Assembly (NCBI GenBank): GCA_029339505.1
Contig: JAQISU010000097.1
Coordinates: 7,831,782 to 7,895,781 of the forward strand
From: Unio delphinus
Taxonomy: Eukaryota > Mollusca > Bivalvia > Unionida > Unionidae
Direction: 5' to 3'
Length of the DNA stretch: 64,000 nucleotides
Shown here: positions 8,933-17,147 of the stretch, one piece after another
Layout: every line of letters starts with the position of its first letter
Numbering within the stretch: the first letter of the stretch is position 1
Notes under the pieces: generated by a model
Told to the model about the DNA's origin: nothing
Database searches by the model: none
The model's input: only the letters and a program-made list of their open reading frames with translations
Translations under genes and position numbers: made by a program

Positions 8933-10276
8933 CTAATAGTCTAGAATGACTTCTCTCAAACTGTTGATTTCTATGGTATTATCGAATTCGGCATACAGAA
9001 TGACATTCACCGTTTCGGGAAGAGCAGGTGAAAACTGAAGTTCCACACGTATCTGCCCAGATTTTATAGGGTGGAAATGTCCCTCGTCACTGCCTTGGTC
9101 TGGAGTGAAATCAAAAGCCCACAAAGCGTAACCTCCTGCATAATCTTCGTAGGAAATACCGTGACTGGTGTTGGTTCCTAACTGTCCTGTGGCTTCGTAC
9201 AGTGACAAGTACGACCTCAAGTAATTCTTCGCAGCAAACTTGGGTTCGAAGGGTCTGGTACACAAAGTTTTGCCATCGCGACTGACTTCGATTTTGGATA
9301 CTCCGTAGTTCTTAAACTCGAAAGGATTTTGAGTGTAGGCACCGTTGAAGGCTGCATTGCTGACGATACCAATGAATAAACGTTTGGGTAACTGTCCTTG
9401 GAACAGATGATCTTCGATCTTAGATTGGAGTCCCTGGGCAATGGTGAACGTTTTGACTTCCACGCGTCGTATCGGATACTTGGCTGTCGTTCTGCTCAAA
9501 GTGTGACTGATATCATTTCCCACTTTAGGTAACACTTCCACACGACGCACGTATAACTTGGCTTCTTGGATACTGATTTTACAGTGGTGGATAGTCTTCT
9601 GATCAGCTGGTTCAGCAGGTTCATGAGCTATCAAATGGAAAGCAGCACTGCTACGATTTAGTCTCAAGCGAATATCCACTCCGTTCAGCAAATACTTCTC
9701 TTGAAACCACATGTCCAAATGCAAACGATCGCACAGTTCTAAACTACGTCCAAGAATTTTCTTTCGACGCTCGATAAAACCCACATTGTGGGTATTGTTG
9801 GCTTCTGAGGCTGTGGCTGTGTCGTTAAACTTATCTGCGGTGTCAGGTTTCCATACCACGCAAGCATCTAAATGAGTGTTCTTGGCTTCTTTTCCGTACG
9901 TCAAGAGATTTTCGAGGTACGCTCGGTAAGGGTAAGTATCCATGCTACTGCTGACCAGTTTGTTATTCATGTACAAATCCACTTCGCTGAACAAGGAATG
10001 CATGAAATTGTTGACGGGAGCTGCTTGGGTATCGGCTGCTAGAGCGGAGCCGTCCGTTTTGGTGACTTTCAGTTTCAAATACAAGTAACTGTTGTTGAGA
10101 TCGATGTAATCTTCGGGTTGTCCTTTGATTTCAAACTCGATGGGAGCTGAATCCGTCAAAGAGGAGACTGGATGAAATTCGACCCATTGGGCTTCTTGCA
10201 TGGTCGTCATGGTGGGTGGCATGGCAAAGAGATCTAGTTCCGACTTGGAACAGGCACAAGATTCTTGGTGCATCAT
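8933..10276 (-). CDS. MCP: Major capsid protein, double jelly-roll
   Basis: The 447-residue protein resembles Polinton major capsid proteins (adenovirus hexon-like fold by family knowledge). Hallmarks are the first jelly-roll strands with YIDLNNSYLYLKLKV (57-71), HSLFSEVDLYMNNKLVSS (93-110) and YPYRAYLENLLTYG (115-128). The C-terminal part ends with FDNTIEINSLREVILDY. The N-terminus has a short stretch before the fold with two cysteines. It has two adjacent ATGs at 10276 and 10273. It sits between the pVI-like gene and the 165-aa gene. The frame is intact, so capsid function was probably lost late or not at all. Confidence 0.92.
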   Translation of the reverse strand: MMHQESCACSKSELDLFAMPPTMTTMQEAQWVEFHPVSSLTDSAPIEFEIKGQPEDYIDLNNSYLYLKLKVTKTDGSALAADTQAAPVNNFMHSLFSEVDLYMNNKLVSSSMDTYPYRAYLENLLTYGKEAKNTHLDACVVWKPDTADKFNDTATASEANNTHNVGFIERRKKILGRSLELCDRLHLDMWFQEKYLLNGVDIRLRLNRSSAAFHLIAHEPAEPADQKTIHHCKISIQEAKLYVRRVEVLPKVGNDISHTLSRTTAKYPIRRVEVKTFTIAQGLQSKIEDHLFQGQLPKRLFIGIVSNAAFNGAYTQNPFEFKNYGVSKIEVSRDGKTLCTRPFEPKFAAKNYLRSYLSLYEATGQLGTNTSHGISYEDYAGGYALWAFDFTPDQGSDEGHFHPIKSGQIRVELQFSPALPETVNVILYAEFDNTIEINSLREVILDY

Positions 10277-10303
10277 TTTTTCTTTATGTTTTTTTCTTCA
10301 CTT

Positions 10304-10744
10304 TTAATAATCAAAAATGTCTAAGTCTCGAGAGGTTCTTTTTTTCTTCGTCTTTCTAACTTTAGAGGTACGGAGACTTTTGAAAGGGTGCCTTCGTCGT
10401 CGCTTTCTACCTTGTCCTTGCTGTGTCGTCAGGGAAGCAGGAATGCCAGACTCGGTTCCGTTTAGGGCATTTATAGGACTTTCTCGTCGACCCAAAATCT
10501 CTTTACCCGTTTGAAGCAAGACATTTTTGCCTGCTCTCAAAAAAGCTTCTTTAGGGTTTTGTTTGTCAATGAGAACATTGTGAAGAAAATCTTTGCCGTG
10601 AGTCAATGCGGCATCTTTTAAGGCGTGCAATCCTCGTGTCACCATCGGTTTCAAAACAGGGACCACAGAACGAAAGGCTGATTTAAACATATCTCCTAAA
10701 CCATGTCCTCGTTGTCGAGCGACTCCTCGGTACACAGGATACAT
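10304..10744 (-). CDS. Small basic virion protein with amphipathic N-terminus (pVI-like candidate)
   Basis: This 146-residue protein begins with a Gly/Arg-rich segment (RGVARQRGHGLGDMFKSAF) followed by predicted amphipathic helices around 20-55. It ends in a very basic tail (GRKRRRRHPFKSLRTSKVRK). Proteins with a GxGLGxxF segment next to the capsid genes recur in Polintons and are reminiscent of adenovirus protein VI, which is clipped by the viral protease and links hexon to the core; that equivalence is inference. ATG 10744 is the first ATG of the frame. It lies 28 bases upstream of the major capsid protein start and 7 bases after the minor capsid stop. Confidence 0.72.
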   Translation of the reverse strand: MYPVYRGVARQRGHGLGDMFKSAFRSVVPVLKPMVTRGLHALKDAALTHGKDFLHNVLIDKQNPKEAFLRAGKNVLLQTGKEILGRRESPINALNGTESGIPASLTTQQGQGRKRRRRHPFKSLRTSKVRKTKKKRTSRDLDIFDY

Positions 10745-10751
10745 CACTTTT

Positions 10752-11693
10752 TCAGTTGTTGGAGAATCGTTTTTGAAAATGGAGTTTCACTGTGACTTTC
10801 CCTTTGGTAAATGGAATATTTTGACCTAGTTCTCCTTTTATAGTAATGTTGACACTGTCGAAATACGACTTACTGACAGGTAAATAATGAGGATGTACAA
10901 ATTCACGGTGAACGTGATAGGTATTTCCACCTTCCTCGTCAGCGGCGACGGCAGAATCCACTTTGAAAGGAATGACACGTAGTAACGGTACAGAGGTGTG
11001 TCCTACCACGTTGTACTCTACCACATCGGAGTACACAAACATCAAGTTGAGTCCTTGGTTCAATTCTACAGTGAATCGAAAATATCTTGCAAACATGATG
11101 TTACTGGTTATGGATGGTATTTGCTTTTTGTTCTTGAGCGACTCGGTGTCTCCACCTAAAATCTCAAACAATTCAGGACAAAAGGTAATGCCTATCATTT
11201 CATCCTCTGGAAATTTGATCATGAGACGACGAGCCACTGAATAGTACTCAAAGGTAACACTTTTTTTGACGGGTAGTTTATCCAGGGCTTTACCAAACAC
11301 AGCATTAAACCTGGCAGCAAGTGTAGTCACTAAATGTTGACCACTAAAATAATAGCCTGCAGGAATGCTGATCACATGAGTGGACAGGGTTGAAGTTGTG
11401 GGTCCAACTGATGATTTCTTTGTGTCAATGCCAATGATGCCTCGTTCGATTAAGGCTTTTTGCAATTGCTCGTCTTTCACTTCTACTGTAAAAATGTTTT
11501 GATTTTCGACGATGTTTTTGATTTGTGACGGGTGTATTATTTCCACTAAAGCCACTTCCCAATGAGCATCTTGATCCAAATGCATGGCTTGAGGTAATTT
11601 AGCTGTGTAACAGCACAACGTGTTCTTAGGAAACACCTTCATGGAACTGTCACTGGGTAACGTTAAGTAAAATTGATTAATAGTGTTGTTCAT
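10752..11693 (-). CDS. Minor capsid (penton-like) protein, single jelly-roll
   Basis: The 313-residue protein matches the Polinton minor capsid/penton family. The N-terminus has FPKNTLCCYTAKLP and the signature HWEVALVEIIHPSQ (about 44-57). The rest is beta-rich with a typical C-terminus ending in VKLHFQKRF. It is expected to form vertex capsomers with the major capsid protein. The ATG at 11693 overlaps the stop of the upstream membrane protein by four bases (ATGA), an arrangement that fits translational coupling or a separate internal promoter; no TATA box is visible just upstream. The frame is intact. Confidence 0.88.
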   Translation of the reverse strand: MNNTINQFYLTLPSDSSMKVFPKNTLCCYTAKLPQAMHLDQDAHWEVALVEIIHPSQIKNIVENQNIFTVEVKDEQLQKALIERGIIGIDTKKSSVGPTTSTLSTHVISIPAGYYFSGQHLVTTLAARFNAVFGKALDKLPVKKSVTFEYYSVARRLMIKFPEDEMIGITFCPELFEILGGDTESLKNKKQIPSITSNIMFARYFRFTVELNQGLNLMFVYSDVVEYNVVGHTSVPLLRVIPFKVDSAVAADEEGGNTYHVHREFVHPHYLPVSKSYFDSVNITIKGELGQNIPFTKGKVTVKLHFQKRFSNN

Positions 11694-12109
11694 AATTCCA
11701 ATGTTGTTCTGTCCGAGGAGTCACTCGAGGTTAAAGGAGTATCTAAAAGAGGATTGTGATTGGAAGGGTGACTGTCAGGAGAATGACTAACGTTGGACGC
11801 AAGACTCCCAATATTGTTACTGTTGTTCCCGTTGTAAGAGTATTTCAGGGAAGGATTAGGAAGAAGATACCCGATGCAACTGCTGAGTAAAATAGTCCAC
11901 AATTGTTTGTCTCCTTGTTGCAAACTCAAATTAGCAATGGCTGCACCGATCACACAATACACCACAAAGATTTGACAGAAAAAGACGATTTGGGTTTTAG
12001 GGACACGTTCTCCACACCACACCCACAAGGGTTGCTTTTGTAAATCTTGCAGAGATGACGTGGGTGAAGGAGTAGTCACTGTGGATGCTGAAGCTGTATT
12101 GAAGGGCAT
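11690..12109 (-). CDS. Conserved two-helix membrane protein (139 aa)
   Basis: Two hydrophobic segments are clear: IVFFCQIFVVYCVIGAAIA (about 42-60) and LWTILLSSCIGYLLP (about 71-86), separated by a short NLSLQQGDK loop. The N-terminus is Ser/Thr/Pro-rich and the C-terminal 50 residues are Ser/Asn-rich, with potential glycosylation sites. To my recollection, a protein with a similar LLSSCxGYLLPNP stretch is common in Polintons beside the integrase or capsid genes; its role is unknown. ATG 12109 is the first ATG of the frame and lies 5 bases after the integrase stop. Confidence 0.72.
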   Translation of the reverse strand: MPFNTASASTVTTPSPTSSLQDLQKQPLWVWCGERVPKTQIVFFCQIFVVYCVIGAAIANLSLQQGDKQLWTILLSSCIGYLLPNPSLKYSYNGNNSNNIGSLASNVSHSPDSHPSNHNPLLDTPLTSSDSSDRTTLEL

Positions 12110-12114
12110 GATGG

Positions 12115-13227
12115 TCACTTCTTTTTATAGTCGATGACTTGGGCAGCGTCAATCCAAGAATCAAAACTAGGAGGATATCCTTTCCAACGTACTTTGACTT
12201 CTTTGACACGACGTTTTCCTACTTTACGAGTTCTTCGTTCGAGAATGCTTTCAATGTCGTACACGTCGTCTTCTATTTTGGTGACACGTTGTAACTCAGG
12301 CAAGTAAAACGTTCCTTTTAATACTTCTCCGTTCATGTCTTCCAATTTATAGACGGCAGGATGACGACCACGCACTCGTTCAGTAACACGAAACAATTCG
12401 GTGGTCCAATTGGGTAAGTAACCTTTGTCGAAAGTGCGTTTGGTTTTACCAATGCGAACCCAATCTCCCGGGGTTAACACTTCTCCACCTTTCTTGGGGA
12501 CAGCCCTCGTTCGGGACGTACCAAACAGACGCTCAAAAACAGTTACTTCGTTGTCGGGTGTCACCTCTTGTGGGGCACGTCCAATGCTTCTATGGTAAGA
12601 TTGATTGTAGGCTTGAACTAAGTGCGGTAAGACGTCGATGTACTTGAGAGTGTGTTGATGCGTAAAATATTTCCACATGCGTTCTTTCAAGGTACGTTGA
12701 AAACGTTCCACGATACTAGCTTTGGTTTCAGGATTTTCAGTGGTGAAAAAATGAATGTCACGTTTCTTTAATTCTCGTTAGAAAGCTTGGTTTAGAAATT
12801 CGGTGCCTTTGTCGGTTTGCCATCGAAGAGGGTGACGACCACTTTGTTTCAACACCAGTTGCAAAGCTCGTACTAACTCTCCGCTCGATTTGGATGTCAA
12901 TGGTACGACCCAGGCAAATTTAGAAAAGACGTCGATGACACAAAACAAATATTTGTAGCCACGATTGTAGGTGGCTAAATGAGAGACATCGGCTAAATCG
13001 GCTTGCCATTGATGATCGATGCCTTCCACTTGAGTGCGACTTCTGTGAAATTTTCGTCGAATGGGTTTGTGTAAAGTGTACGTCGCTTGTTCTTGTAACC
13101 AACGTTGTACTGCTGGTAAACGGAGCTTTTTCAGGCGAGTTTTGGCAGCACGATACAATTTCTGAATGCCTCCGTAACCTGCAGGGTGAGCTGGATCGTA
13201 GTAAATGCTGGCTAATACTTTCTCCAT
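12115..13227 (-). pseudogene. INT: Polinton integrase with C-terminal chromodomain, interrupted by one stop
   Basis: The frame encodes a retroviral-type rve integrase. It has a PAGYGG...LY N-terminal segment, catalytic Asp77 (WQADLAD), Asp139 (QTDKGTEF) and Glu174 (SIVERF), and a C-terminal chromodomain ending in VRWKGYPPSFDSWIDAAQVI. The enzyme inserts the element with a 6-bp duplication, and the chromodomain probably guides it to chromatin. A TAA at 12778-12780 (codon 150) splits the catalytic core between the second Asp and the Glu with no change of frame. The stop removes Glu174 and the chromodomain, so unless it is read through the product is inactive. Everything else in the frame is open, so the mutation looks recent. 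Confidence 0.9.
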
Positions 13228-13235
13228 GGTTTAGG

Positions 13236-13961
13236 TTAATAAGTGACCCACTCTTCGAGGATATTGCTTTGGGTGGGACGAAATGGGGGTTGTTTGGAAA
13301 CGGTTTTACGTGTCCGATGTGCCACAGGAGTTGACGTCGAGGGTACTGGTGGTGGTGGTGGTGGCGGAGGTAATGAGATAGCTTTGGTCTTCTTTTCTTT
13401 TCTCACCTCTGGTTTCCTTTCTTTCTTTTTCACTTCTGTTGAAGAAGGAGTAGCCATCATCTTTTTAACCCAAGTTTTGAGTTCTTCTCGTTGGGGAGTG
13501 GGGGAAGGGGTCAATAAGGAAGCGGCAATCTTACTCGGAATGGGAGTAGCAGTGGGTGTTTGAAAGAGATCATGGGGTTCTTCCTTGGGTAATGGTGGGG
13601 TGACGTCTGTTTTGGCTACTGTAGAGGGTAAAGGCGACGGATTATTCATTAGTGCCTTCAAATCGGACAGTGTGGGTAGAGCTGTTTGTTCCACAGCTTT
13701 TCGATGAAAGAGTTGTAGTCGTTGCAAAAGTTGACCGTACTTTTGCGATTTTTCGGTTTCGGACAAATTGTGGCGATGCATCAAGGATTGCAATTCGTGT
13801 TGTAATTGGGACATCTCGTTCAAATCAGGATTGGGTGGTAAATGGGGGGTACGTTGTTCTTGCCAACGATGGTATTCCATCCATCGTTTGTAAGGAACCA
13901 AAGTCAGTTTTCGTCCTTCCATGGGCTTCCAAAGGTTACGTCTGAGATCGTGGTGCTCCAT
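13236..13961 (-). CDS. Conserved Polinton protein, proline-rich C-terminal half (241 aa)
   Basis: Function unknown. Residues 17-95 look folded and helical: LVPYKRWMEYHRW, then LQHELQSLMHRHNLSETEKSQKYGQLLQRL. From about 105 onward the protein is low-complexity, Pro/Ser/Thr-rich, with a Lys/Glu patch, an eight-proline run and an Arg-rich segment before the C-terminus. I recall a similar N-terminal region in Polinton genes between integrase and core-protein genes. ATG 13961 is 8 bases after the integrase-side intergenic TATA-like GATAAAAGG, so that box may serve a longer leader. It ends 8 bases before the integrase start. Confidence 0.68.
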   Translation of the reverse strand: MEHHDLRRNLWKPMEGRKLTLVPYKRWMEYHRWQEQRTPHLPPNPDLNEMSQLQHELQSLMHRHNLSETEKSQKYGQLLQRLQLFHRKAVEQTALPTLSDLKALMNNPSPLPSTVAKTDVTPPLPKEEPHDLFQTPTATPIPSKIAASLLTPSPTPQREELKTWVKKMMATPSSTEVKKKERKPEVRKEKKTKAISLPPPPPPPPVPSTSTPVAHRTRKTVSKQPPFRPTQSNILEEWVTY

Positions 13962-13986
13962 GGATCCCTTTTATCTTCTGGAAGGA

Positions 13987-14409
13987 TCAACTTTGGGGGA
14001 CCCCTCGTTGCAACCCCATTATCATACCTGGCAATAAACTTGCGCCGGCTTTTGCTAATCCTGTCAACATAGGAATAAGAAAGGGAAAAAATCCTCCGCG
14101 TTGCACCAACATCTTTTTCTTTTGACGAATGGGTATTTTCTTTTGAACCATTTGACGAAGAACGTGTCGATGTTTGGCTAAGCATTTTTTCTGGTGTGGA
14201 GACAAAGGTATCGTGCCTTTCAAGACATTCAAACAACATTCGCACACGGTATCGATGACATCTTTGGAGGCCACTTTAATGATTTGTTTTCGCATGAGTG
14301 GAGAAGCTTTGGACAGGACAGACAACACGTCTCCGTGTTTGGCTAAACGAGGAGGTAGTCCTTTCCTTTTCTTTCCTTTGTGGGGTGAATGTTTTCTGCG
14401 AGGTGACAT
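13987..14409 (-). CDS. Small basic core-like protein with GG motif and hydrophobic tail (140 aa)
   Basis: The N-terminus is strongly basic (RRKHSPHKGKKRKG). The centre holds LKGTIPLSPHQKKCLAKHRH and the segment KKKMLVQRGGFFPFLIPML, followed by a hydrophobic Ala/Gly-rich stretch. The same layout (helix, Gln, Lys-rich helix, then Gly-Gly, then hydrophobic) occurs in the gene at 14763-15662, so they look like paralogues. Similar small proteins of Polintons and adintoviruses have been compared with adenovirus core proteins; here that is inference. ATG 14409 is preceded by a TATA-like AAATAAAAG at about 14470. The Gly-Gly is a plausible target for the element's adenain-like protease. Confidence 0.68.
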   Translation of the reverse strand: MSPRRKHSPHKGKKRKGLPPRLAKHGDVLSVLSKASPLMRKQIIKVASKDVIDTVCECCLNVLKGTIPLSPHQKKCLAKHRHVLRQMVQKKIPIRQKKKMLVQRGGFFPFLIPMLTGLAKAGASLLPGMIMGLQRGVPQS

Positions 14410-14485
14410 CTTTGCTTGTTCGTTTCACAATACCACTGGTGTCAATGACTTGGTACACACTCTCTTTTATTTACTTTTGTGGGAA

Positions 14486-14701
14486 CTACCGCTTCGTCAA
14501 AAAGGTAACAATGTGTTTCCCAAAATTGCCAAAGGATCCTCCTTTTTGGTGTCTCTTCTTTTTCTTTAAAGGATTACGTCTTTGAAAGGGATGACGTCGA
14601 TGTTTGGTTTTAAAGCTTTTGGTGGGATGACGAGATTGTCTTTTTCCTTTTTGGGTAGCAGAACGTCGAGGGTGGTGGTGTGCACGTTTTTGAGGAGGCA
14701 T
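14486..14701 (-). CDS. Very basic small protein, DNA-condensing core candidate (71 aa)
   Basis: Most residues of the first 50 are Arg, Lys or His (PPQKRAHHHPRRSATQKGKR, RRHPFQRRNPLKKKKRHQ), followed by KGGSFGNFGKHIVTFL. Such composition fits a virion DNA-condensing protein like adenovirus VII or mu; no sequence homology can be claimed. ATG 14701 is the first ATG in frame, and a TATA box (GTATAAAAATG, 14768-14758) lies about 60 bases upstream. It shares a Lys-x-Gly-Gly-Ser/Phe junction with its two neighbours. Confidence 0.65.
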   Translation of the reverse strand: MPPQKRAHHHPRRSATQKGKRQSRHPTKSFKTKHRRHPFQRRNPLKKKKRHQKGGSFGNFGKHIVTFLTKR

Positions 14702-14757
14702 CTTTGAGTGTTTAGCAGTGGTACAGAAAATATTGATTCCCGTTGTTGTCCTCAAGT

Positions 14758-14768
14758 CATTTTTATAC
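14758..14768 (-). promoter_or_regulatory. TATA box for the 71-aa basic protein
   Basis: GTATAAAAATG on the minus strand overlaps the end of the upstream gene and lies about 60 bases before ATG 14701, giving a leader of roughly 30 bases. Confidence 0.65.
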
Positions 14769-15662
14769 TGGAATGCGACGCCACTGATTATCTTTGCGTC
14801 GTATCAACTTCATGGCAGGTAACACACGTCGTGAAGGAGTTCGCAACGGACTCAATCGGGACAGTTCTTGTTTGGACAAATCTAGTAAACTCTTTAACAT
14901 GCCAGATCTTTCTTGGACTTTGACTTTGGGGGCAGGTACTTTGTGAGCAGCTGCTACTGACGCTAATGTGGACGAGGGTGTCACCGGTGGAGGAGACGTT
15001 TTGGGAGACGCAGATTTCCAATGTTTCATCAAATTAGGAAAAACGGGTGTCAAATTGGGTTTGGCTGGCATCACCCGCAACGGAGAAGTGACAGTCCCTG
15101 AGGCTACTGGCAACGTAGTCCCTGCCAAACGTCCTTGTAGATCTTTTCTTACAGGTCGTGGTTGACGAAGATAAGGTTGTGTCCTGGCCGAAGTGCCTTT
15201 CTTGCGGGTGACCGCTTTTGTCTGTGGACTTTTCTTTTTCTGTGTTTTGGCCTTGCCACCCTTGTTCTTTTTCTTAGGGGCTTGTTTGGCTTTTTTTGTT
15301 TTCTTCTTGGGGTGAGCTTTGGGAGTATTGGGATCCCATTTTAAAAGGGAACGAATGATGACACCTCCTAGAGAACCACTACCTCCAGGTTTCAATATGA
15401 TTTGCTTTTTGGTGTGAGTGTCGATGCGAGGATTGGCCAGTTGCGTCAAGGCTACTTTGTTTCTGTCAAAAAAGCGTTTGGTTTGATGTGGAATGTGAAT
15501 GATGCCTTGCAGTATTTGACGTGCTGTCACCGTAAACCATCGTAAGACTTCTTTGAGACTGGCTTCTAAGACGTGAGCACGAATTTGTGGATTTTTTTCG
15601 CGACTGATGCCGTACAAGGCACGAATCAATTTGATGGGAAGATGAGACTGAAGGGACGTCAT
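14763..15662 (-). CDS. Basic virion-protein candidate with GG motif (299 aa)
   Basis: Residues 1-105 are a folded helical region containing ILQGIIHIPHQTKRFFDRN and KKQIILKPGGSGSLGG, resembling the 140-aa neighbour. Residues 125-190 are extremely Lys-rich (KKKTKKAKQAPKKKNKGGKA). The C-terminal third is Pro/Ser/Val-rich. Together this suggests a DNA-binding virion core protein. ATG 15662 is about 40 bases below a TATA box (TCTATAAAAA, 15710-15701). The open frame extends further upstream but has no ATG there. It ends 61 bases before the next start. Confidence 0.68.
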   Translation of the reverse strand: MTSLQSHLPIKLIRALYGISREKNPQIRAHVLEASLKEVLRWFTVTARQILQGIIHIPHQTKRFFDRNKVALTQLANPRIDTHTKKQIILKPGGSGSLGGVIIRSLLKWDPNTPKAHPKKKTKKAKQAPKKKNKGGKAKTQKKKSPQTKAVTRKKGTSARTQPYLRQPRPVRKDLQGRLAGTTLPVASGTVTSPLRVMPAKPNLTPVFPNLMKHWKSASPKTSPPPVTPSSTLASVAAAHKVPAPKVKVQERSGMLKSLLDLSKQELSRLSPLRTPSRRVLPAMKLIRRKDNQWRRIPV

Positions 15663-15700
15663 GTTGACGATGTATGAGACAAGGTCAAAGTGACCCAAGG

Positions 15701-15710
15701 TTTTTATAGA
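15701..15710 (-). promoter_or_regulatory. TATA box for the 299-aa basic protein
   Basis: TCTATAAAAA on the minus strand lies between the ATPase stop and ATG 15662, about 40 bases upstream of the ATG. Confidence 0.7.
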
Positions 15711-15731
15711 TTTTTTTAGTGCTTCATAGTG

Positions 15732-16463
15732 TTATGTCGACGAGGAGGACGTGTACACGACAGGTCCTCCGTCTTGACACCAGTCGTGAAACAAATCGGT
15801 ACGAAATCGCAAATAATCAGGGGTAGTGGGTTTTAAATCCACGAGTAAATAGGCGTGTGGCGTTTGAGTGGCATCATCGTACGCATGAGTTAGCCAAGGT
15901 GTTCCTAACTGTTTGGCTAAAACTTGCACTTGTGATTTATCTCGAGGACTTTTAAACAAGACCATGTAATGAGCATTGAGACTAATGGTACGATGGGCTT
16001 TACTTTGTTGAAATAAATTTTGTGTAATGTAAATGACACTGGCATTACGATGATGCCCTTTACGTGTAAACCACAGTTTAATTTCTTCTTCGTCTTCTCC
16101 TAACATGTCGTCAAAAATAACCCAATGAGTTTGACTAGCGTCAGACACGATCCCCTCGTCTTCTTTAGGAATGCCTGCTAGAAACACAATGGAATCACCT
16201 TGACTTTCTTGCAAGAGGCTGTATGACGATTGCCACTCTTTGTAACACCACACGATGCGTTGAGGTGGACGATCGATCAAATGATGTTTATGTTCGATCA
16301 AACGTTTGACAAATTCGGTTTTGCCTGAACCGCTCGGTCCAGCAATTAACATGTTAAAAGGATGACGAAGATACAAGGCTTTCCAACTAGCCTGATCTAA
16401 GTGTTCGTCAATGACTTTGAATGTGGAGGAGGAAGGAGTAGTAGAAAGAGTAGAGTGAGCCAT
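15732..16463 (-). CDS. ATP: Packaging ATPase (A32/FtsK-HerA-like)
   Basis: The 243-residue protein has Walker A GPSGSGKT at 42-49, Walker B WVIFDD at 115-120, and the family-typical SVIYITQNLF (about 143-152) followed by RTISLNAHYMVLFKSPRDKS. It belongs to the genome-packaging ATPases of Polintons and related double-jelly-roll viruses, which pump DNA into the capsid. ATG 16463 is chosen over an upstream non-ATG extension, and a TATA box lies at 16514-16523. All catalytic motifs are intact. Confidence 0.92.
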   Translation of the reverse strand: MAHSTLSTTPSSSTFKVIDEHLDQASWKALYLRHPFNMLIAGPSGSGKTEFVKRLIEHKHHLIDRPPQRIVWCYKEWQSSYSLLQESQGDSIVFLAGIPKEDEGIVSDASQTHWVIFDDMLGEDEEEIKLWFTRKGHHRNASVIYITQNLFQQSKAHRTISLNAHYMVLFKSPRDKSQVQVLAKQLGTPWLTHAYDDATQTPHAYLLVDLKPTTPDYLRFRTDLFHDWCQDGGPVVYTSSSST

Positions 16464-16513
16464 AGTCGTGTAGTGGTATGACAGTATTAACACAAAAACA
16501 GACAAGACAAGAG

Positions 16514-16523
16514 GTTTTTATAC
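16514..16523 (-). promoter_or_regulatory. TATA box for the ATPase gene
   Basis: GTATAAAAAC on the minus strand is 51 bases upstream of the ATPase ATG, between it and the poly(A) signal of the preceding gene. Confidence 0.7.
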
Positions 16524-16538
16524 TTTTTTCAAGACACG

Positions 16539-16544
16539 TTTATT
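16539..16544 (-). terminator. Poly(A) signal AATAAA for the 16556-17790 gene group
   Basis: AATAAA on the minus strand lies 12 bases after the stop of the 119-aa gene. No histone-type hairpin is present, in contrast to the outer genes. Confidence 0.65.
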
Positions 16545-16555
16545 TCAATGCATGT

Positions 16556-16915
16556 TTAAATTTGAACAACACGAAAACATAAAAGCCAAATGGATAAATA
16601 CAGGGATAAAATACATAGGCAAACGATCAAAGTGGCAAATAAACAACTCCCTGTACAAAATGGTTTGGGTAACGAAGGTGTCCTAGAGGTAGTATGTAAT
16701 GTTCTTATAGTCTCCTCTACAGGGGGTACAGTCACATAGGTGTCTTCTCGAAAGGGCCTTTGTGGGGGAATGTCCATGACAGTTCTGTCTTGAACAGAGG
16801 GATTGTCTTGGATGACAGATTCTTTCTCTTTTTCTTCTGGTACTGTCACTAAAACAGGTTTAAAAGTGACTTTTTTCACTCGACGATGAATTTTAGGAAC
16901 ACAACGCTTGGGCAT
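16556..16915 (-). CDS. Tail-anchored membrane protein candidate (119 aa)
   Basis: Function unknown. From ATG 16915 the protein has a basic N-terminus (MPKRCVPKIHRRVKKV), an acidic and Pro-rich middle, and one long hydrophobic segment near the C-terminus (CLFATLIVCLCILSLYLSIW) followed by a few residues. That topology fits a single C-terminal membrane anchor. An in-frame ATG at 16972 would add 19 residues. The start overlaps the preceding gene by 23 bases in another frame. Confidence 0.62.
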   Translation of the reverse strand: MPKRCVPKIHRRVKKVTFKPVLVTVPEEKEKESVIQDNPSVQDRTVMDIPPQRPFREDTYVTVPPVEETIRTLHTTSRTPSLPKPFCTGSCLFATLIVCLCILSLYLSIWLLCFRVVQI

Positions 16916-17141
16916 AATGGGATGCTTCGTTTGTCCAAGCCTCAAAATCCCAACTTTTCCAGTGACGTACATCTGTCCAATGAGGGTGTAAATCACAAGC
17001 TACACACACATCTTCGTACACTGCTTCCGTACGTAAAAGTTGACGAATCTTTTTTTCTTGGAAAGGTCGAGACGTATCCAGATGAAAGCGTAAGGCTTTG
17101 AACAGAATAAGTCTCTCGTGGACATTTAAAGGAACCACCAT
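16893..17141 (-). CDS. Unknown small protein (82 aa)
   Basis: No domain is recognised. It is mostly helical and has two cysteines in CVACDLHPHW and a Trp-rich stretch (HWTDVRHWKSWDFEAW). The ATG at 17141 lies 7 bases after the previous stop, and its end overlaps the next gene by 23 bases, so it is part of a tight run of four small genes between the ATPase and BIR genes. Coding status rests on this packing and a clean ATG. Confidence 0.55.
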   Translation of the reverse strand: MVVPLNVHERLILFKALRFHLDTSRPFQEKKIRQLLRTEAVYEDVCVACDLHPHWTDVRHWKSWDFEAWTNEASHYAQALCS

Positions 17142-17147
17142 ACTGTC

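Noticed and set aside
13243..13563. Plus-strand open frames opposite the Polinton genes (for example 13243-13563, 13652-13945, 14174-14569)
   Set aside because: Shadows of minus-strand genes with clear domains or context; no promoter or 3' signal on the plus strand.
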